DNA of 64,000 bases from Blasia pusilla (taxonomy: Eukaryota > Marchantiophyta > Marchantiopsida > Blasiales). The translations under genes were made by a program, and so were the position numbers. The stretch is from the NCBI GenBank assembly GCA_050084515.1, contig CM114271.1, forward strand, positions 27,962,001-28,026,000, read 5' to 3'. This document shows positions 43,301-52,032 of this stretch, one piece after another (positions within the stretch are counted from its first letter, which is position 1; each line of letters begins with the position of its first letter). Under the pieces are notes generated by a model. The model made no database searches. It worked only from the letters and a program-made list of their open reading frames with translations, and had not been told where the DNA came from.

Positions 43301-44340
43301 TGAGGTTAACAAAGTCTGAAGCACCTCTCTGAAGTTCAACTCCACGAAGCACAATAGATGATGTGTAGTGACAGATAACCAAGGATATGAAGAGAACTTG
43401 TTTTACAACAGAAAGATTGGGGTACTTTTTTTCTGTAACTCTTGATGGAGGGTTGTGAGATGAAGAAGAACACAAGGAAACCGTCCAACAAAATCCAGAA
43501 CGAAAAAGAGATCTGGAGACTACGTTACAGACAAACAGTGAGGCGATTGAGATAAAAAAGTCTCTAAGGACGTTCAGAATTGAATGGGTTTTGTCACTTT
43601 CACTCCATACTTGCCGCGTATATCTTGGACGAGCAACCATTGAACCTCGTGCATTAGCTTTGTCGCAACACTACCAATTTCAGTAAAGTAGAGTTCATAA
43701 TAATTCTATCCTCCATTTGAAAACTTCCATCCGATACCTCAACTGCAGTCAAATTCAATTTCATCGTCTTCCCGAAGAGTACTAAAGCAAGGAAATGTGC
43801 CATAGTCTCTGGAAAATTTGTTTCCGTCAATCTGAGACGTTTCTCGTATTGGCCAAGTACTATCTCTCAATCCTTCAGACATTTCTACCGTATTTGGATT
43901 TACATGAAGTCGCGGGTGCTCGGACCTGTGGCCCACGTCCTTCCTCCCTTTAGCAGCTGTAGCAGCTGTTGCAGGAGAGAGGCCCCAGAATTGTGTCTGT
44001 GAATGTGTTCGCCTTCATGATTTTATTTTATTTTTTAATTTAAGCTCCAAAAAAGCACTTGGGCATATGAGTCAGCTGAAGTCTTTCACTTCTTCACAGA
44101 TGATTTCGTAATAATACCAATACCACAGGCAGACAATTTTCCATTGTAAGCAAGGAAAATTCTTCTAAAGTAATGCCTATGCATTCTTACCCCAAGATAA
44201 AGATTGAAAAGATCCTGCACAGCCAAACGTAAGCTCCCTGCCGCTCCTCCTACACCGCCTCCTACTCCTCCTCCTCCTCCGCTCGAAGTCAACTCCATCG
44301 TGTTACTACTATCCGCCTCTCCACGCAGCATAACATTCAA
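10096..44340 (-). CDS. MED23: Mediator complex subunit 23 gene, 20 exons located, frame broken in exon 10
   Basis: MED23 is a large Mediator subunit assigned to the tail module; it links DNA-bound regulators to RNA polymerase II in the nucleus. The translated exons follow plant MED23 collinearly. Recognisable blocks are DLFNLYLG (exon 1), EQLRSATE (exon 3), IPKGSLDWEKALRC (exon 4), NHVTWLLAQ (exon 5), KGKQIDEWW (exon 6), SQHTWSEKTMRHFP (exon 11), SFPQHRQYLCAGA (exon 12), FTFVRDTLAYFYG (exon 16), QDPGTYSQLVLETAV (exon 17) and ETLMLCSKAVERLRPD (exon 20). All placed introns have GT-AG borders and compatible phases from exon 2 on. The sum, about 4,857 nt, fits a protein near 1,620 residues. Exon 1 ends in phase 0 but exon 2 needs two incoming bases, so one small exon is missing from the model. 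Exon 10 lacks one base. Introns 5, 12 and 19 carry retrotransposons. Confidence 0.92.
10465..11077 (+). repeat. Solo LTR-like element E1 in MED23 intron 19
   Basis: About 613 bp, starting TGTTTGTAAAAC and ending ATTCTAAAA, with near-match 5-bp flanks (AGAGA and AGAAA). It is highly similar to E2. A TATA-like CTGTATATAACC near 10653 follows telomere-like AACCCTAAAACC motifs, so it looks like an LTR promoter. Repeats of ACCTGAGTGG(T/C)TGCTATTG occur inside. The 3' terminus is not the usual CA, so LTR status is likely but unproven. Confidence 0.65.
11117..11220 (-). CDS. MED23: MED23 exon 19
   Basis: It encodes TLALLFTIMADVFGRN and a TEISDLVDF end, with the last codon split as TT before donor GTGAGT. 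The acceptor is ATTGTGCAG. Solo LTR E1 starts about 40 bp past the donor. Confidence 0.85.
11478..11659 (-). CDS. MED23: MED23 exon 18
   Basis: It encodes NTLALLHAFGSNLPYDWLEG, AVITLQRPICSVAHLRLAFR and IMGPLLPRL. The acceptor is TGTTTCCAG and the donor is GTAATC. Confidence 0.9.
11868..12645 (-). CDS. MED23: MED23 exon 17
   Basis: 259 codons plus one base. It begins DSVLTELIFCSDQITF, includes QKAFYQNQDPGTYSQLVLET and IQACGLLLAQLP, and ends DPTWAVQDEMSSIV. A Ser/Thr/Asn-rich stretch in the middle is a variable linker. The donor is GTGAGC. Confidence 0.9.
12736..12976 (-). CDS. MED23: MED23 exon 16
   Basis: It encodes YPIFFDEMCLRALPVIPLII, YRLIENDATETADHLL and FTFVRDTLAYFYGSLPSKLV. The acceptor is TATAAACAG and the donor is GTTGGC. 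Confidence 0.9.
13377..13528 (-). CDS. MED23: MED23 exon 15
   Basis: The acceptor is TTGTGGATAG. It encodes LLVDRQEFQQRVQQFC, EHWLHPGPF and QALGQHLAGKD, ending in split codon AG before donor GTCAGT. It joins in phase to exon 16. Confidence 0.85.
13778..13903 (-). CDS. MED23: MED23 exon 14
   Basis: 42 codons: LLLRASAGLTILMWTQDILP then FDIILLALADRDDDPNALRL. The acceptor is TTGGGCCAG and the donor is GTAAGATT. Confidence 0.88.
14167..14280 (-). CDS. MED23: MED23 exon 13
   Basis: 38 codons: GRLMKELSPEEVTQNIYIMV, DVLLHNIQLQLQHG. The acceptor is GATGTGGCAG and the donor is GTATGTTC. It lies on the far side of the nested retrotransposons. Confidence 0.88.
14644..15512 (-). repeat. D-family LTR fragment D4 (inverted), interrupted by E2
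   Basis: 14644-14730 and 15367-15512 match the inverted LTR D3 on both sides of E2: CCAGCAGAAGTATCTCCTTG on the left and CAATCAGTAAATCAGTTTCT on the right. Similarity stops near 15512, so it is truncated. Confidence 0.7.
14731..15366 (+). repeat. Solo LTR-like element E2
   Basis: About 636 bp, TGTTGTAAAAC to ATTCTAAAA, with perfect 5-bp target duplication TATAC (14726-14730 and 15367-15371). It shares the TATA-like CTGTATATAACC and the AACCCTAAAA motifs with E1. Inserted in D4. Confidence 0.75.
15513..15838. other. Intron stretch without recognised feature
   Basis: Between D4 and D2. No exon match, and one short open frame with no family signature. Confidence 0.4.
15839..16134 (+). repeat. 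Solo LTR D2, left part
   Basis: Left piece of a D-family LTR split by element C. It starts TGTTGAAATTTG after GAAGG (15834-15838). The right piece ends at 26894, followed by GAAGG (26895-26899). That 5-bp duplication shows a genuine insertion. A TATA-like CATGTATATAATG lies near 16063. Confidence 0.85.
16135..16511 (-). repeat. 3' LTR of copia C with minisatellite
   Basis: 377 bp, bounded by TGTTAAAC and ATCTAACA on the plus strand. It contains a CCAAGTGGCCAAGTGACC-type minisatellite at about 16262-16408. A TATA-like ATTATATACT lies near 16239. Confidence 0.85.
16262..16408. repeat. Minisatellite in C 3' LTR
   Basis: Tandem units of 9-10 bp, consensus (G)GCCAAGTG with (T)GACCAAGTG variants, around 15 units. 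The other LTR carries more units, which accounts for the LTR length difference. Confidence 0.85.
16584..17865 (-). pseudogene. Reverse transcriptase and RNase H of copia C
   Basis: Two overlapping minus-strand frames (17865-17077 and 17099-16584). The first has MDVKTAFLHGDL, LKKALYGLKQSSRAWYEK and the catalytic Y-V-D-D (YVDDLAILAD), then the MY(A)...TRPDI and W...LRYLK blocks. The second has copia RNase H: YADASFASSKDDRKSISG, TEAEYIAL and EDNQAAIQLS. It would copy element RNA into DNA. A frameshift near 17090 separates the domains, and a stop plus frameshift precede the first frame. Confidence 0.88.
17866..18420 (-). pseudogene. Integrase-RT linker and RT N-terminus of copia C (broken)
   Basis: The 18337-18008 frame carries R-P-R-R-S-S-R-T-S-V-P, a basic linker, and EALSRSDSHEWQTAMEAEIA then NKTW, the copia block before reverse transcriptase. 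Plus-strand-complement text to 17866 continues toward the K-A-R-L-V-A-K-G type block in other frames. Broken by indels. Confidence 0.7.
18421..19260 (-). pseudogene. Integrase of copia C
   Basis: The minus-strand frame contains C-T-S-C-A-K-G-K (zinc region end), LIHSDLAGPMKTPSIGNAYY (first Asp), LRTDGGGEYIDSSF (second Asp) and MQNGSAERLNRTLQEKAR (Glu), the full DD35E set. The frame is open upstream only because it reads into the LTR of element A; the true upstream part lies at 24570 and beyond. The product would join element cDNA to host DNA. Confidence 0.85.
19261..19880 (-). repeat. 3' LTR of copia A
   Basis: 620 bp. Read on the element strand it starts TGTTGAAATTGC and ends CTTTTA, where one terminal base differs from the 5' LTR. 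A polypurine tract, TTGAGTGGGAG, precedes it at 19881-19891. U3 carries the variant shared with the B 3' LTR (around 19826-19845). Confidence 0.9.
19888..21012 (-). pseudogene. Reverse transcriptase C-part and RNase H of copia A
   Basis: A 374-codon frame beginning LKKALYGLKQASRLWYEKI. The catalytic Y-V-D-D is in ALYVDDLLLLCEDL, followed by LGIQITRNRD, the ATRPDLAYTVGVLSRFM block and RNase H (YSDADWAGDLDNRQST, STCEAEYMAL, YADNRGSIDL, HHARTKHIDIQHHF). It is normally fused in one frame to the upstream part; a one-base shift near 21010 separates them. The same shift is in B. Confidence 0.9.
21006..22178 (-). pseudogene. Integrase end, linker and RT N-part of copia A
   Basis: A 390-codon frame. 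It starts with the tail of the integrase core (TTANYLKNLSPSTALDNLTP, EEAWSGKKPDLSHLKVFGC) and the KCIFLGYEPGCKGYRLFNP block typical of copia integrases. A charged linker follows, then RT blocks KWVFKVKRG, YKARLVAKGYSQIEGLDYAE and MDAKTAFLHGELHEEIYI. The frame ends in a shifted G-F-K-M-E-T-R-Y-G-C. Frame breaks at both ends are shared with B. Confidence 0.9.
22036..22776 (-). pseudogene. Pre-integrase and integrase core of copia A
   Basis: The frame has the zinc-binding H-R-R-L-A-H-L...C-E-G-C pattern, then LIHSDVCGPMKV (Asp), LRTDGGGEYINKQL (Asp) and PEQNGAAERLNRTL (Glu), so all catalytic residues are present. It shifts frame near 22130, and the same shift is seen in B. Confidence 0.9.
22777..23925 (-). 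pseudogene. Gag and protease of copia A
   Basis: Begins MDHWVSKKLDATNWRKWSFE. An earlier in-frame ATG at 23943 lies inside the primer-binding site. The gag region includes DESEPVASHVARVKGMI and a CCHC zinc knuckle, C-K-Y-C-N-M-L-N-H-T-E-E-V-C. The protease follows with AWYIDSGATSHMCGKRSCFS (D-S-G-A active site). A TAG (22779-22777) ends it where B has TCG, so gag-pol is interrupted here. Confidence 0.9.
23934..23947 (-). promoter_or_regulatory. Primer-binding site of copia A (initiator tRNA-Met anticodon region)
   Basis: Directly inside the 5' LTR the element strand reads GGTTATGGGCCCAC, complementary over 14 bases to the anticodon stem-loop of plant initiator tRNA-Met as I recall it. This is the Drosophila copia style of priming from an internal tRNA site, unlike the 3'-end TGGTATCAGAGC site common in plants. 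Confidence 0.7.
23948..24569 (-). repeat. 5' LTR of copia A
   Basis: 622 bp, TGTTGAAATTGC to CTTTCA on the element strand. It differs from its own 3' LTR in U3 (around 24484-24512), where it matches the B 5' LTR. Confidence 0.9.
24575..25300 (-). pseudogene. Protease and pre-integrase part of copia C
   Basis: The 25092-24550 frame has LWILDSGSNSHVCCQRELFS, the D-S-G protease site, and WHNRMGHLNNQHLLQLHQKK, the His pair of the pre-integrase zinc region, whose Cys pair lies beyond element A at about 19220. A gag-type zinc knuckle (C-Y-I-C-N-E-K-D-H-I-S-S-K-C) is readable near 25290-25250 in another frame. Confidence 0.85.
25274..26059 (-). pseudogene. Gag of copia C
   Basis: The frame starts at ATG 26059 with MGLNGNHDGFHVGIFDGSNW, a typical copia gag start. 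The ATG is within the primer-binding site. It continues through AQEVWACLCRSYDTTGSFSV and LPAEYKSLIHVLM, shifting frame near 25400 before the zinc knuckle. Confidence 0.85.
26053..26063 (-). promoter_or_regulatory. Primer-binding site of copia C
   Basis: Element strand GGTTATGGGCC immediately after the LTR: 11 bases complementary to the initiator tRNA-Met anticodon region. It overlaps the gag start codon. Confidence 0.65.
26064..26504 (-). repeat. 5' LTR of copia C with longer minisatellite
   Basis: 441 bp; same ends as the 3' LTR but about 64 bp longer because of extra CCAAGTGGC-type units at 26216-26402. Confidence 0.85.
26505..26894 (+). repeat. Solo LTR D2, right part
   Basis: Continues D2 after element C and ends CATTTTCTCA, followed by target duplication GAAGG. 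It matches D1 and D3. Confidence 0.85.
26895..27299. other. Intron stretch without gene
   Basis: The sequence AATGGAGTTGAATG and its near-inverse near 26925-26955 suggest a small hairpin. Otherwise unassigned. Confidence 0.35.
27300..27356 (+). mobile_element. Helitron-like 3' terminus
   Basis: ATAAACCCATGCCTTGCACG, then GACTTATACTAG followed by T. A short imperfect GC-rich hairpin about 10 bp before CTAG, with insertion before T, is the usual plant Helitron end. The 5' end and any helicase are not seen, so this is at best a non-autonomous remnant. Confidence 0.45.
27477..28155 (-). repeat. Old D-family LTR copy D5 with internal insertion
   Basis: Inverted, diverged D LTR. CAAAACAACCTGCCCTCCAG and CATGAGGGTGAGCACTTCTG match D3. 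About 200 bp near 27640-27840 are absent from other copies. It ends AACAAATTTCAACA. Confidence 0.7.
28156..30380 (-). other. Intron 12 right part, with local duplication
   Basis: No exon found. 29178-29420 and 29455-29650 resemble each other (both start GATCCCAATCAGG and end near a GTAGCAAGGCTACA-type or GTTGCAGGGCTACA-type motif), a diverged tandem duplication. Confidence 0.4.
29815..29945 (+). repeat. Dispersed repeat shared with 45340-45450
   Basis: GGTGGAGAAGAAAGTAATTA, TGTGCATAGGACACGTGGAT and AACTTGTAGAGGCCATAAA have clear counterparts upstream of the CT tract. Type unknown. Confidence 0.5.
30381..30560 (-). CDS. MED23: MED23 exon 12
   Basis: 60 codons including NHSFPQHRQYLCAGAWLLMD and ending INTGNL. 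The acceptor is CCTTACAG and the donor is GTAAGGAA. The following intron is about 16.1 kb. Confidence 0.9.
30861..31109 (-). CDS. MED23: MED23 exon 11
   Basis: 83 codons with TEFTETLNRAMVINLAFTMK, LEQILASSQHTWSEKTMRHF and PDKRAQIIQQWQ, among the most conserved parts of the family. The donor is GTACAT. Confidence 0.9.
31308..31469 (-). CDS. MED23: MED23 exon 10, with one-base deletion
   Basis: It encodes YQGKIKQLIFDIAKILITVK, VKRGEHRLF in one frame and RLAENLGLNLILSMREV in the next. Conserved MED23 has HR-(I/L)-F-RLAENL in one frame, so a base is missing near 31385. Read as given, a TAG follows at 31366-31364. The exon is 162 nt where 163 would keep phase. The acceptor is CATGAGCAG and the donor is GTATATCG. 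Confidence 0.82.
31627..31709 (-). CDS. MED23: MED23 exon 9
   Basis: The acceptor is GATGCAG. It encodes AKPGVSLLLLELLNYRLLPL, a strongly conserved block. It ends in split codon AG before donor GTATTC, completed by G in exon 10. Confidence 0.85.
31929..32012 (-). CDS. MED23: MED23 exon 8
   Basis: 28 codons reading TVPNIGMVETYVRFLLVAPQ then TLFRHHVN, matching the conserved M-V-E-T-Y segment. The acceptor is TTTTGCAG and the donor is GTAAGACA. Confidence 0.85.
32624..32898 (-). CDS. MED23: MED23 exon 7
   Basis: The acceptor is TTTTTTAG. It encodes ERVLDYSNLDDKSMGMVWVL and EIRPLPITLISGLSLHLC, ending at GQ. The donor is GTGCTG, phase 0. Confidence 0.88.
33163..33391 (-). CDS. MED23: MED23 exon 6
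   Basis: The acceptor is TTTCTGCAG. It encodes LETAQKILSFH, MLLDFVGSSQILRLWSLNRQ and KGKQIDEWWKQ. The donor is GTGAGAAG, phase 1. It is separated from exon 5 by a 6.5-kb intron with LTR D3 and element B. Confidence 0.88.
33722..34405 (-). repeat. Solo LTR D3 (D family, inverted)
   Basis: 684 bp, the reverse complement of D1/D2 with ends TGAGAAAATG and TTTCAACA on the plus strand. No matching flanking duplication was found. TATA-like CATTATATACATG near 34169 (read on minus). Confidence 0.8.
34454..35074 (+). repeat. 5' LTR of copia B
   Basis: TGTTGAAATTGC to CTTTCA. U3 near 34500-34540 matches the A 5' LTR but not its own 3' LTR. It contains two TTTAGGGTTT telobox motifs near 34610 and 34652 and a TATA-like CCTATAAGAG near 34679. 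Confidence 0.9.
35075..35086 (+). promoter_or_regulatory. Primer-binding site of copia B
   Basis: GGTTATGGGCCC, 12 bases complementary to the initiator tRNA-Met anticodon region. The ATG inside it opens a frame that stops after three codons in B, so the downstream ATG at 35099 would be used. Confidence 0.65.
35099..36310 (+). pseudogene. Gag and protease of copia B
   Basis: 403-codon frame from MDHWVSKKLDATNWRKWSFE through the protease (AWYIDTGATSHMCRKRSCFS). In the zinc knuckle the His is Tyr (C-T-Y-C-N-M-L-N-Y-T-E-E-V-C), which should weaken RNA packaging. It lacks the TAG that ends the A frame, but a 5-bp deletion near 36292 shifts it and it stops at 36310. Confidence 0.9.
36311..36984 (+). 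pseudogene. Pre-integrase and integrase core of copia B
   Basis: The pre-integrase zinc region is damaged by small indels near 36340 and 36460. From 36526 the frame gives CGPMKVASHGGAKYFVSFTD, LRTDGGGEYI and PEQNGAAERLNRTL (DD35E). It shifts frame near 36890 exactly as in A. Confidence 0.88.
36842..38011 (+). pseudogene. Integrase end, linker and RT N-part of copia B
   Basis: 389 codons, differing from A by one residue in the linker (A has an extra His near ETD(H)QQEE). Ends in the same shifted tail near 38000. Confidence 0.9.
38005..39129 (+). pseudogene. RT C-part and RNase H of copia B
   Basis: 374 codons, essentially identical to A: Y-V-D-D site, RNase H blocks, stop at 39129. Only the last residue differs (His in B, Arg in A). 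Confidence 0.9.
39137..39755 (+). repeat. 3' LTR of copia B
   Basis: 619 bp, preceded by TTGAGTGGGAG polypurine tract. U3 near 39183-39220 matches the A 3' LTR. Confidence 0.9.
39884..40131 (-). CDS. MED23: MED23 exon 5
   Basis: The acceptor is GTGCTTCAG. It encodes RWQEWLSFADLFYFFMRSGY and NHVTWLLAQAFRLD. The donor is GTGTGTAC. Copia element B ends only about 120 bp downstream of this donor, in intron 5. Confidence 0.88.
40725..40995 (-). CDS. MED23: MED23 exon 4
   Basis: The acceptor is ATACTTCAG. It encodes DVANAIPKGSLDWEKALRCL, DWWRRVLLFAPRYR and SSDMTCEAVVDRILELM, all collinear with plant MED23. The donor is GTATGGC, phase 1. Confidence 0.88.
41175..42083 (-). CDS. MED23: MED23 exon 3
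   Basis: The largest exon, 303 codons in phase 0. It begins DQEQLRSATETVLAALLVQC, passes a Ser/Thr/Pro-rich variable linker, and ends in LEVHRRRDKIALHMLMLD and GEPLHGE. The donor is GTATAATC. Confidence 0.88.
42320..42422 (-). CDS. MED23: MED23 exon 2 (number provisional)
   Basis: The acceptor is TGCTTGTACCCAG after a pyrimidine-rich tract and the donor is GTAGGT. The reading is S-K-L-R-R-T-V-T-A-S-N-R, then PPKDEQF and ELQIHFS, matching the plant MED23 segment before EQL. The start phase does not match exon 1, so another exon lies between. Confidence 0.7.
42423..44190 (-). other. MED23: MED23 intron 1 region, missing small exon expected
   Basis: Exon 1 ends in phase 0 but exon 2 requires two incoming bases, so a short exon should lie here. 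I could not identify it from sequence alone. Two open frames (43936-43739, 43640-43221) have no recognised family. Confidence 0.5.
44191..44340 (-). CDS. MED23: MED23 exon 1 (start codon)
   Basis: Starts at ATG 44340; a second in-frame ATG is at 44331. It encodes a Gly-rich stretch from a GGA-type repeat, then AVQDLFNLYLG, the conserved N-terminal plant MED23 motif. The donor is GTAAGAATG. The choice between the two ATGs is open. Confidence 0.75.
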
Positions 44341-44706
44341 ACTCCTCTTCCCTCTATTCTTTGGTCACCTTCAGAACTTCAGTGCAGCAATTGGAAATTC
44401 GCTCTCATCTCCGCGCGTGTGTCTCACAGCTCTGGTTCAACTTCTCAGGACGGAAGTCGAAGTCGGTTAGTCTCTCGCTCGCTCCGTCCATCCATCACAC
44501 AAGTAGGGAGGAGGAGGACGTAAATTTTTTTACGTCTTTCAAACGTTTGACCGTAAAATACTATTCCGTTTCTGTGATTTCAACGGTGCGAATAAAATTC
44601 ACGGTCACCTAGTTTTAAACCCTAAGAGGACACCGTCTACCTAGGCCTTACCCGCGGAATGTATTTGACCACATACCAAGTTGTGAATAGCGTTCGATCC
44701 TCCATA
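44341..44706 (-). promoter_or_regulatory. MED23: Presumed MED23 5' UTR and promoter
   Basis: Immediately upstream of the MED23 start. CT/GA-rich and GC-richer than its surroundings. No TATA box or transcription start could be fixed, so this is placed by position only. Confidence 0.4.
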
Positions 44707-45126
44707 CTTTTACGGGAGAGTTCTTTCTTGATTTGCAAACACCTATATGCTTACACATGACAAATGGGCAGCAAGAAAATGTTTCACATGCTACGCGCAA
44801 CAAGAAAAAAATTTATATTTATGTGCAACATCATTAATATCTTCCCTTCATGGGTTTACACTAGCTCTTCAAACCCTTTTTATTTCCCTTGCATTGTACG
44901 GGCACTTATCTACATTATTATGGGAGAGTGCCTTCTTCATTTGCAAACATTTCTTTGCTTGACACATGGCAATTGGGCAACAATAAAATATATCACATGC
45001 TACGGGCAACAAGAAAAAAAAATTGTATTTATGTGGAGCATCATTAATATCTTCCCTTCACAAGCTATACACAAGCTCTTCAAACACTTTTTTATTTCCT
45101 GTGCATCGCACGGATACCTTACTAGT
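44707..45126 (+). repeat. Tandem duplication with Helitron-like ends
   Basis: Two copies of about 200 bp (44707-44930, 44933-45126) share CACATGCTACG(C/G)GCAACAAG and ATCATTAATATCTTCCCTTC. The second ends CCTGTGCATCGCACGGATAC, CTTACTAG, then T: a hairpin followed by CTAG-T as in Helitrons. The first copy has a weaker version near 44885-44915. Confidence 0.5.
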
Positions 45127-45339
45127 TGCGTTTATGAGACATCCTAATGAGTTGTCAAGGAGACGGCACCAAGGCCATCACATCATCCTATTAGGTCGTC
45201 TCATATGGCGGACGTAAATTTTTTTATGCCCTCGGGTGTCTGATCATAAAATATCTGCTACTTCTATTCACGTTAAAATAAATTTAATATTTTTAGATTT
45301 CGTAGTTTAGAGCACATGTGACTCAACCATTGTGTGGCG

Positions 45340-45450
45340 CTTTGAGAGGGGTGGGGAGAAATTAATTATAAACATGTGTGTAGGAAACATGGATGGCTAG
45401 ATAGTGAGGAAAAAAAACAAGGAGAACTTGTAAGGGCCATAAATAAACTA
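45340..45450 (+). repeat. Dispersed repeat shared with 29815-29945
   Basis: AACATGTGTGTAGGAAACAT, GGATGGCTAGATAGTGAGG and AACTTGTAAGGGCCATAAA match the copy in intron 12. Confidence 0.5.
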
Positions 45451-45508
45451 TGAGTGGGCTTGGACGTCCAGCCGTAAAATATGCACGTCCACATCCAATG
45501 GCAAACCT

Positions 45509-48989
<3,481 letters not shown>

Positions 48990-49000
48990 TACCTCGTGCC

Positions 49001-49045
49001 TATTCATCCTCGGGTTAAGCTAACCCGAGGTCGAGGCACGGTTGC
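49001..49045 (+). repeat. Left terminal inverted repeat
   Basis: Matches the inverse of the joined flanks of G2 over about 40 bp. The central CCTCGGGTTAAGCTAACCCG is itself almost palindromic. Confidence 0.65.
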
Positions 49046-49558
49046 CCAAGCTGTCGGGAAGGGGTTTCCATAAGGGTTTAGCATGGCGGACGGCGTAGGA
49101 GTGAGCCTATTTTTTGAAAGCCAAGGTAACTCGCAGGAAAACCGAGGTAAGGCAGAGGCAGTCGGGGCAGAGGGGATCCCCAGAGGCAGTCAAGGCAGGA
49201 TCCGCACCTAGATTGTGAGGGGGAGGGCCAACATCAGTAGGGAGGAGTCGAGGAGTTTGAGACATTGCAAGAAGGTACATAGGAGCAGGAAGGAGCTAGT
49301 GATTTTGTGAGGCCCAAGGTGAATAATTCTTCTGGTCCTGTGTTATTCATTTTTTGCTCGTTGTAGTGTCAAGTTCAAAATTTCCTCTTCTTTTGTTCCC
49401 TTCTTCAGCTCCTTTGCCATTTCTTTGTTTTAATTCTTTGTTGGGGACATTCAATGTCAATCAGGTCACTTTTGAACATTCGACGTAAACATGTTTGAAC
49501 ACCCTCAACATGTAGTTCAGATATCTCCTCCGCGACCGTTTTTTTCTAGTCATCTGAA

Positions 49559-50523
49559 ATGGAAAAAGAGGAGGCCACAATCCCTCTGGATAGGTTCAAC
49601 AATTTTCTTGAAGGGGAGAGAAACAAAGAGAATTTTCATTGTGCCATCAAGATTAGAAATTCAAGTGAGAGGACAACATCTCGGCACATTATCCGATATT
49701 TGTGTGTTTATGGATCAGATGACCTTCGGAACATGGTGGAAAAAGATCTCCCCAGCAATGTAGAAAAAGGGAAAAAAGAAAGGTCCAAACAGTAGACCTC
49801 TTGCTCAATCGCCATTACTTGGTACATCTATTTCTCGAGGATGTCAATGCCACTTTGCAAAGGTGATGTATGTAGAACAACCAAAATTATGTTTGATTCA
49901 TTGGATGCATCATGAACACACTGACAAGGATAATGAATTTTATCGTGGGATGTTGGATAAGAGTGCAATTGTTGCAAATCCTCATATTGCCTCACGTCTA
50001 TCTAATAAATACTATGAGTTTGTTGAACATCTATTGAGCTGGTGTTCAGCCTGCACATGTTCTAAATGAACATTATCGACATATCAAAGAGAGTTTTTCG
50101 GGAAGTACACTTGAGAAGGTCATTTGGTCAAGAAATATGAATCTCACCATGAAAGATATTTGTAACATCATACTACAATTGAAGTTAAATTCACATCATT
50201 ATAATCCATGTGATGCAACGATAGTAAGAATGTGGGTCCAACAACATCCTTGTTTGGCTTTGTTCTATCGAGAACAAAGGAAACCACAAGGTGTTCTATT
50301 TTGCTGAGTAGTTGCAACGCCATGGATGGTTGAGAAGCTTGGTACATTCAGCCAAGGAGGTGGAGTGAGAATGGAATCAACTTTTGGAACTAACCTTTAT
50401 GAGGCAATACATTACATATATCCACTAATTTGGTGTCCAGATATGGACACCAAAGGCAGTAAATATTCTAAAATAAAATTATTGAAGTATGGTTTTGATC
50501 TTGTGTGGTGTAAGAATCCATAA
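49559..50523 (+). pseudogene. Mutator-like transposase remnant
   Basis: Broken frames. 50060-50310 reads A-H-V-L-N-E-H-Y...MKDICNIILQLKL...DATIVRMWVQQHP, then at 50317-50400 T-P-W-M-V-E-K-L and R-M-E-S-T-F-G-T-N-L-Y-E. In MULE transposases the T-F-G-T-N block follows the first catalytic Asp, here apparently Glu. The upstream frame 49559-49795 is unassigned. Recognition is by motif feel only. Confidence 0.45.
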
Positions 50524-51089
50524 GTTTGCAATTTGAACTAAATATCTGAATTTTCTTTTGTGTTTGAAGTTCCAAATTGTTTACACTTTTATGCTATGAT
50601 GAATTCCAAAATGAAATTCCATGCGTTTGGGCTTTGATGGAAAGACACACATAAGTTGATATTGCAGAGGTCTTAAGTGCCATCAAATTGTAAGTGAATA
50701 ATTATATAAGGGAAGTACTTAAATCTTGTGAGTTATGGAGGTCGCCCTCTTTCATAGTGGATAATTCCAAAGAGGTATAGACTACAATAGAGTATATGTT
50801 ATTTGATAAATTACCCCATCCTATGTGAATTTGTCTAGATGACTTCTCAGATGAGAAGAGTTTCACATGAAATCCTAACCTGACATTGCTTGCTCTAAAG
50901 CTTTTTATATGCTCATTGAACTCATGGCCATGTAAGATCAACAAAGGCATATTGCCAAGCCTTCCTCTAAAAAAAAATACTCTTGAATGGCTCAGTATTG
51001 GCTCGTTGCCAACAATGATTCGCCTCGGGCTCCACCCCTGCCAATGCCGTGTAGACTCCATTCCACCTCGCAGCTCCACCTCCATCCTC

Positions 51090-51960
51090 TGAAAAATCGA
51101 GCTTGCTCACTCAAACTTCCTCCCTCCCTCCCTCCCTTCGAGATCAGAGTTGGCTCCATGCTCGCTCAGAGCGCGAGTTGAAGCAAGCTCGCCTCGCTCT
51201 GCCCGCCCTTTGCTGCTCGCCTCGCTCAGAGCGCAATCCCGAGCTTAAACAACTCGAGCTCGTTTGAGCTTGAGCTTGAGCTCTCTCTCCTCCCTTGGAG
51301 CCTCTCTCCGCCCCCCGCCGCTCACCTCGTTGAGAGCGTGAGCTCTCTCTCCTCCCTTAGAGCCTCTCTTTCCGTCCTCTGCCTTGCTCCACCCGCTCTC
51401 CTCTACTCGCCTCCCTCATAGCAAAAGCGAGAGCGCAAGCTCGAGATCATTTGAGCTCGAGCTCTCTCTCCTCCCTCAGAGCCTCTCTCTGCCCTCCCCC
51501 TCGCATTGCCCGCCCTCCGTTGCTTGCCTCACTCAGAGAGCAAGCTCGAGCTCTCTCTCCTCCCTTGCCTTCCTCCGCCCTCCGCCTCACCTCAAGCTTG
51601 ACCTCCTTGCCTCGCCTTGAGCTCGACCTCCTTGCCTTGCCCGATCAAACCTTCTCTTCTCTCCTCTCTCGCCACTTTGCTTCGAATCCTATTGAGCTCC
51701 TACACGTTGCTCGCTTGATCCCTCCCTCGATCCCGATCAAACCCTCTCTCCTCTCCTCTTGCTTGACAATAGGTTTGATTCTGATCGAACCCTCTCTCCT
51801 CTCCTCTCGCTTGACAATGGGTTTGATGCCAATCAAACCCTCTCTCCTCTCCTCTCCTCTCGCTCGATTCCAACTGCGTTCCTCCCCTCTCTCCGCCGCT
51901 CACGCTTCGCCTCCCCTTCGGAGCTCTTGCTCGGCCCTGCCTCTCTGGCTGCTCCTCCCG
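51090..51960. repeat. Pyrimidine-rich degenerate tandem repeats
   Basis: Recurrent GAGCTCGAGCTCTCTCTCCT-like units (51250-51600) and three GATCAAACCCTCTCTCCTCT-like units (51735-51860). Open frames here follow the repeats and are not proposed as genes. Confidence 0.6.
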
Positions 51961-52032
51961 CCGGTAACAAAATTCTATTGCCACCCGAGCATGCTCAGGT
52001 AGCCCCGCCGCGACCTCAGGTTAGCTTAACCC

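Noticed and set aside
43221-43936. Two minus-strand open frames in the MED23 intron 1 region (43936-43739, 43640-43221)
   Set aside because: Neither resembles the missing MED23 segment nor any family I recognise; not supported as exons or a gene.
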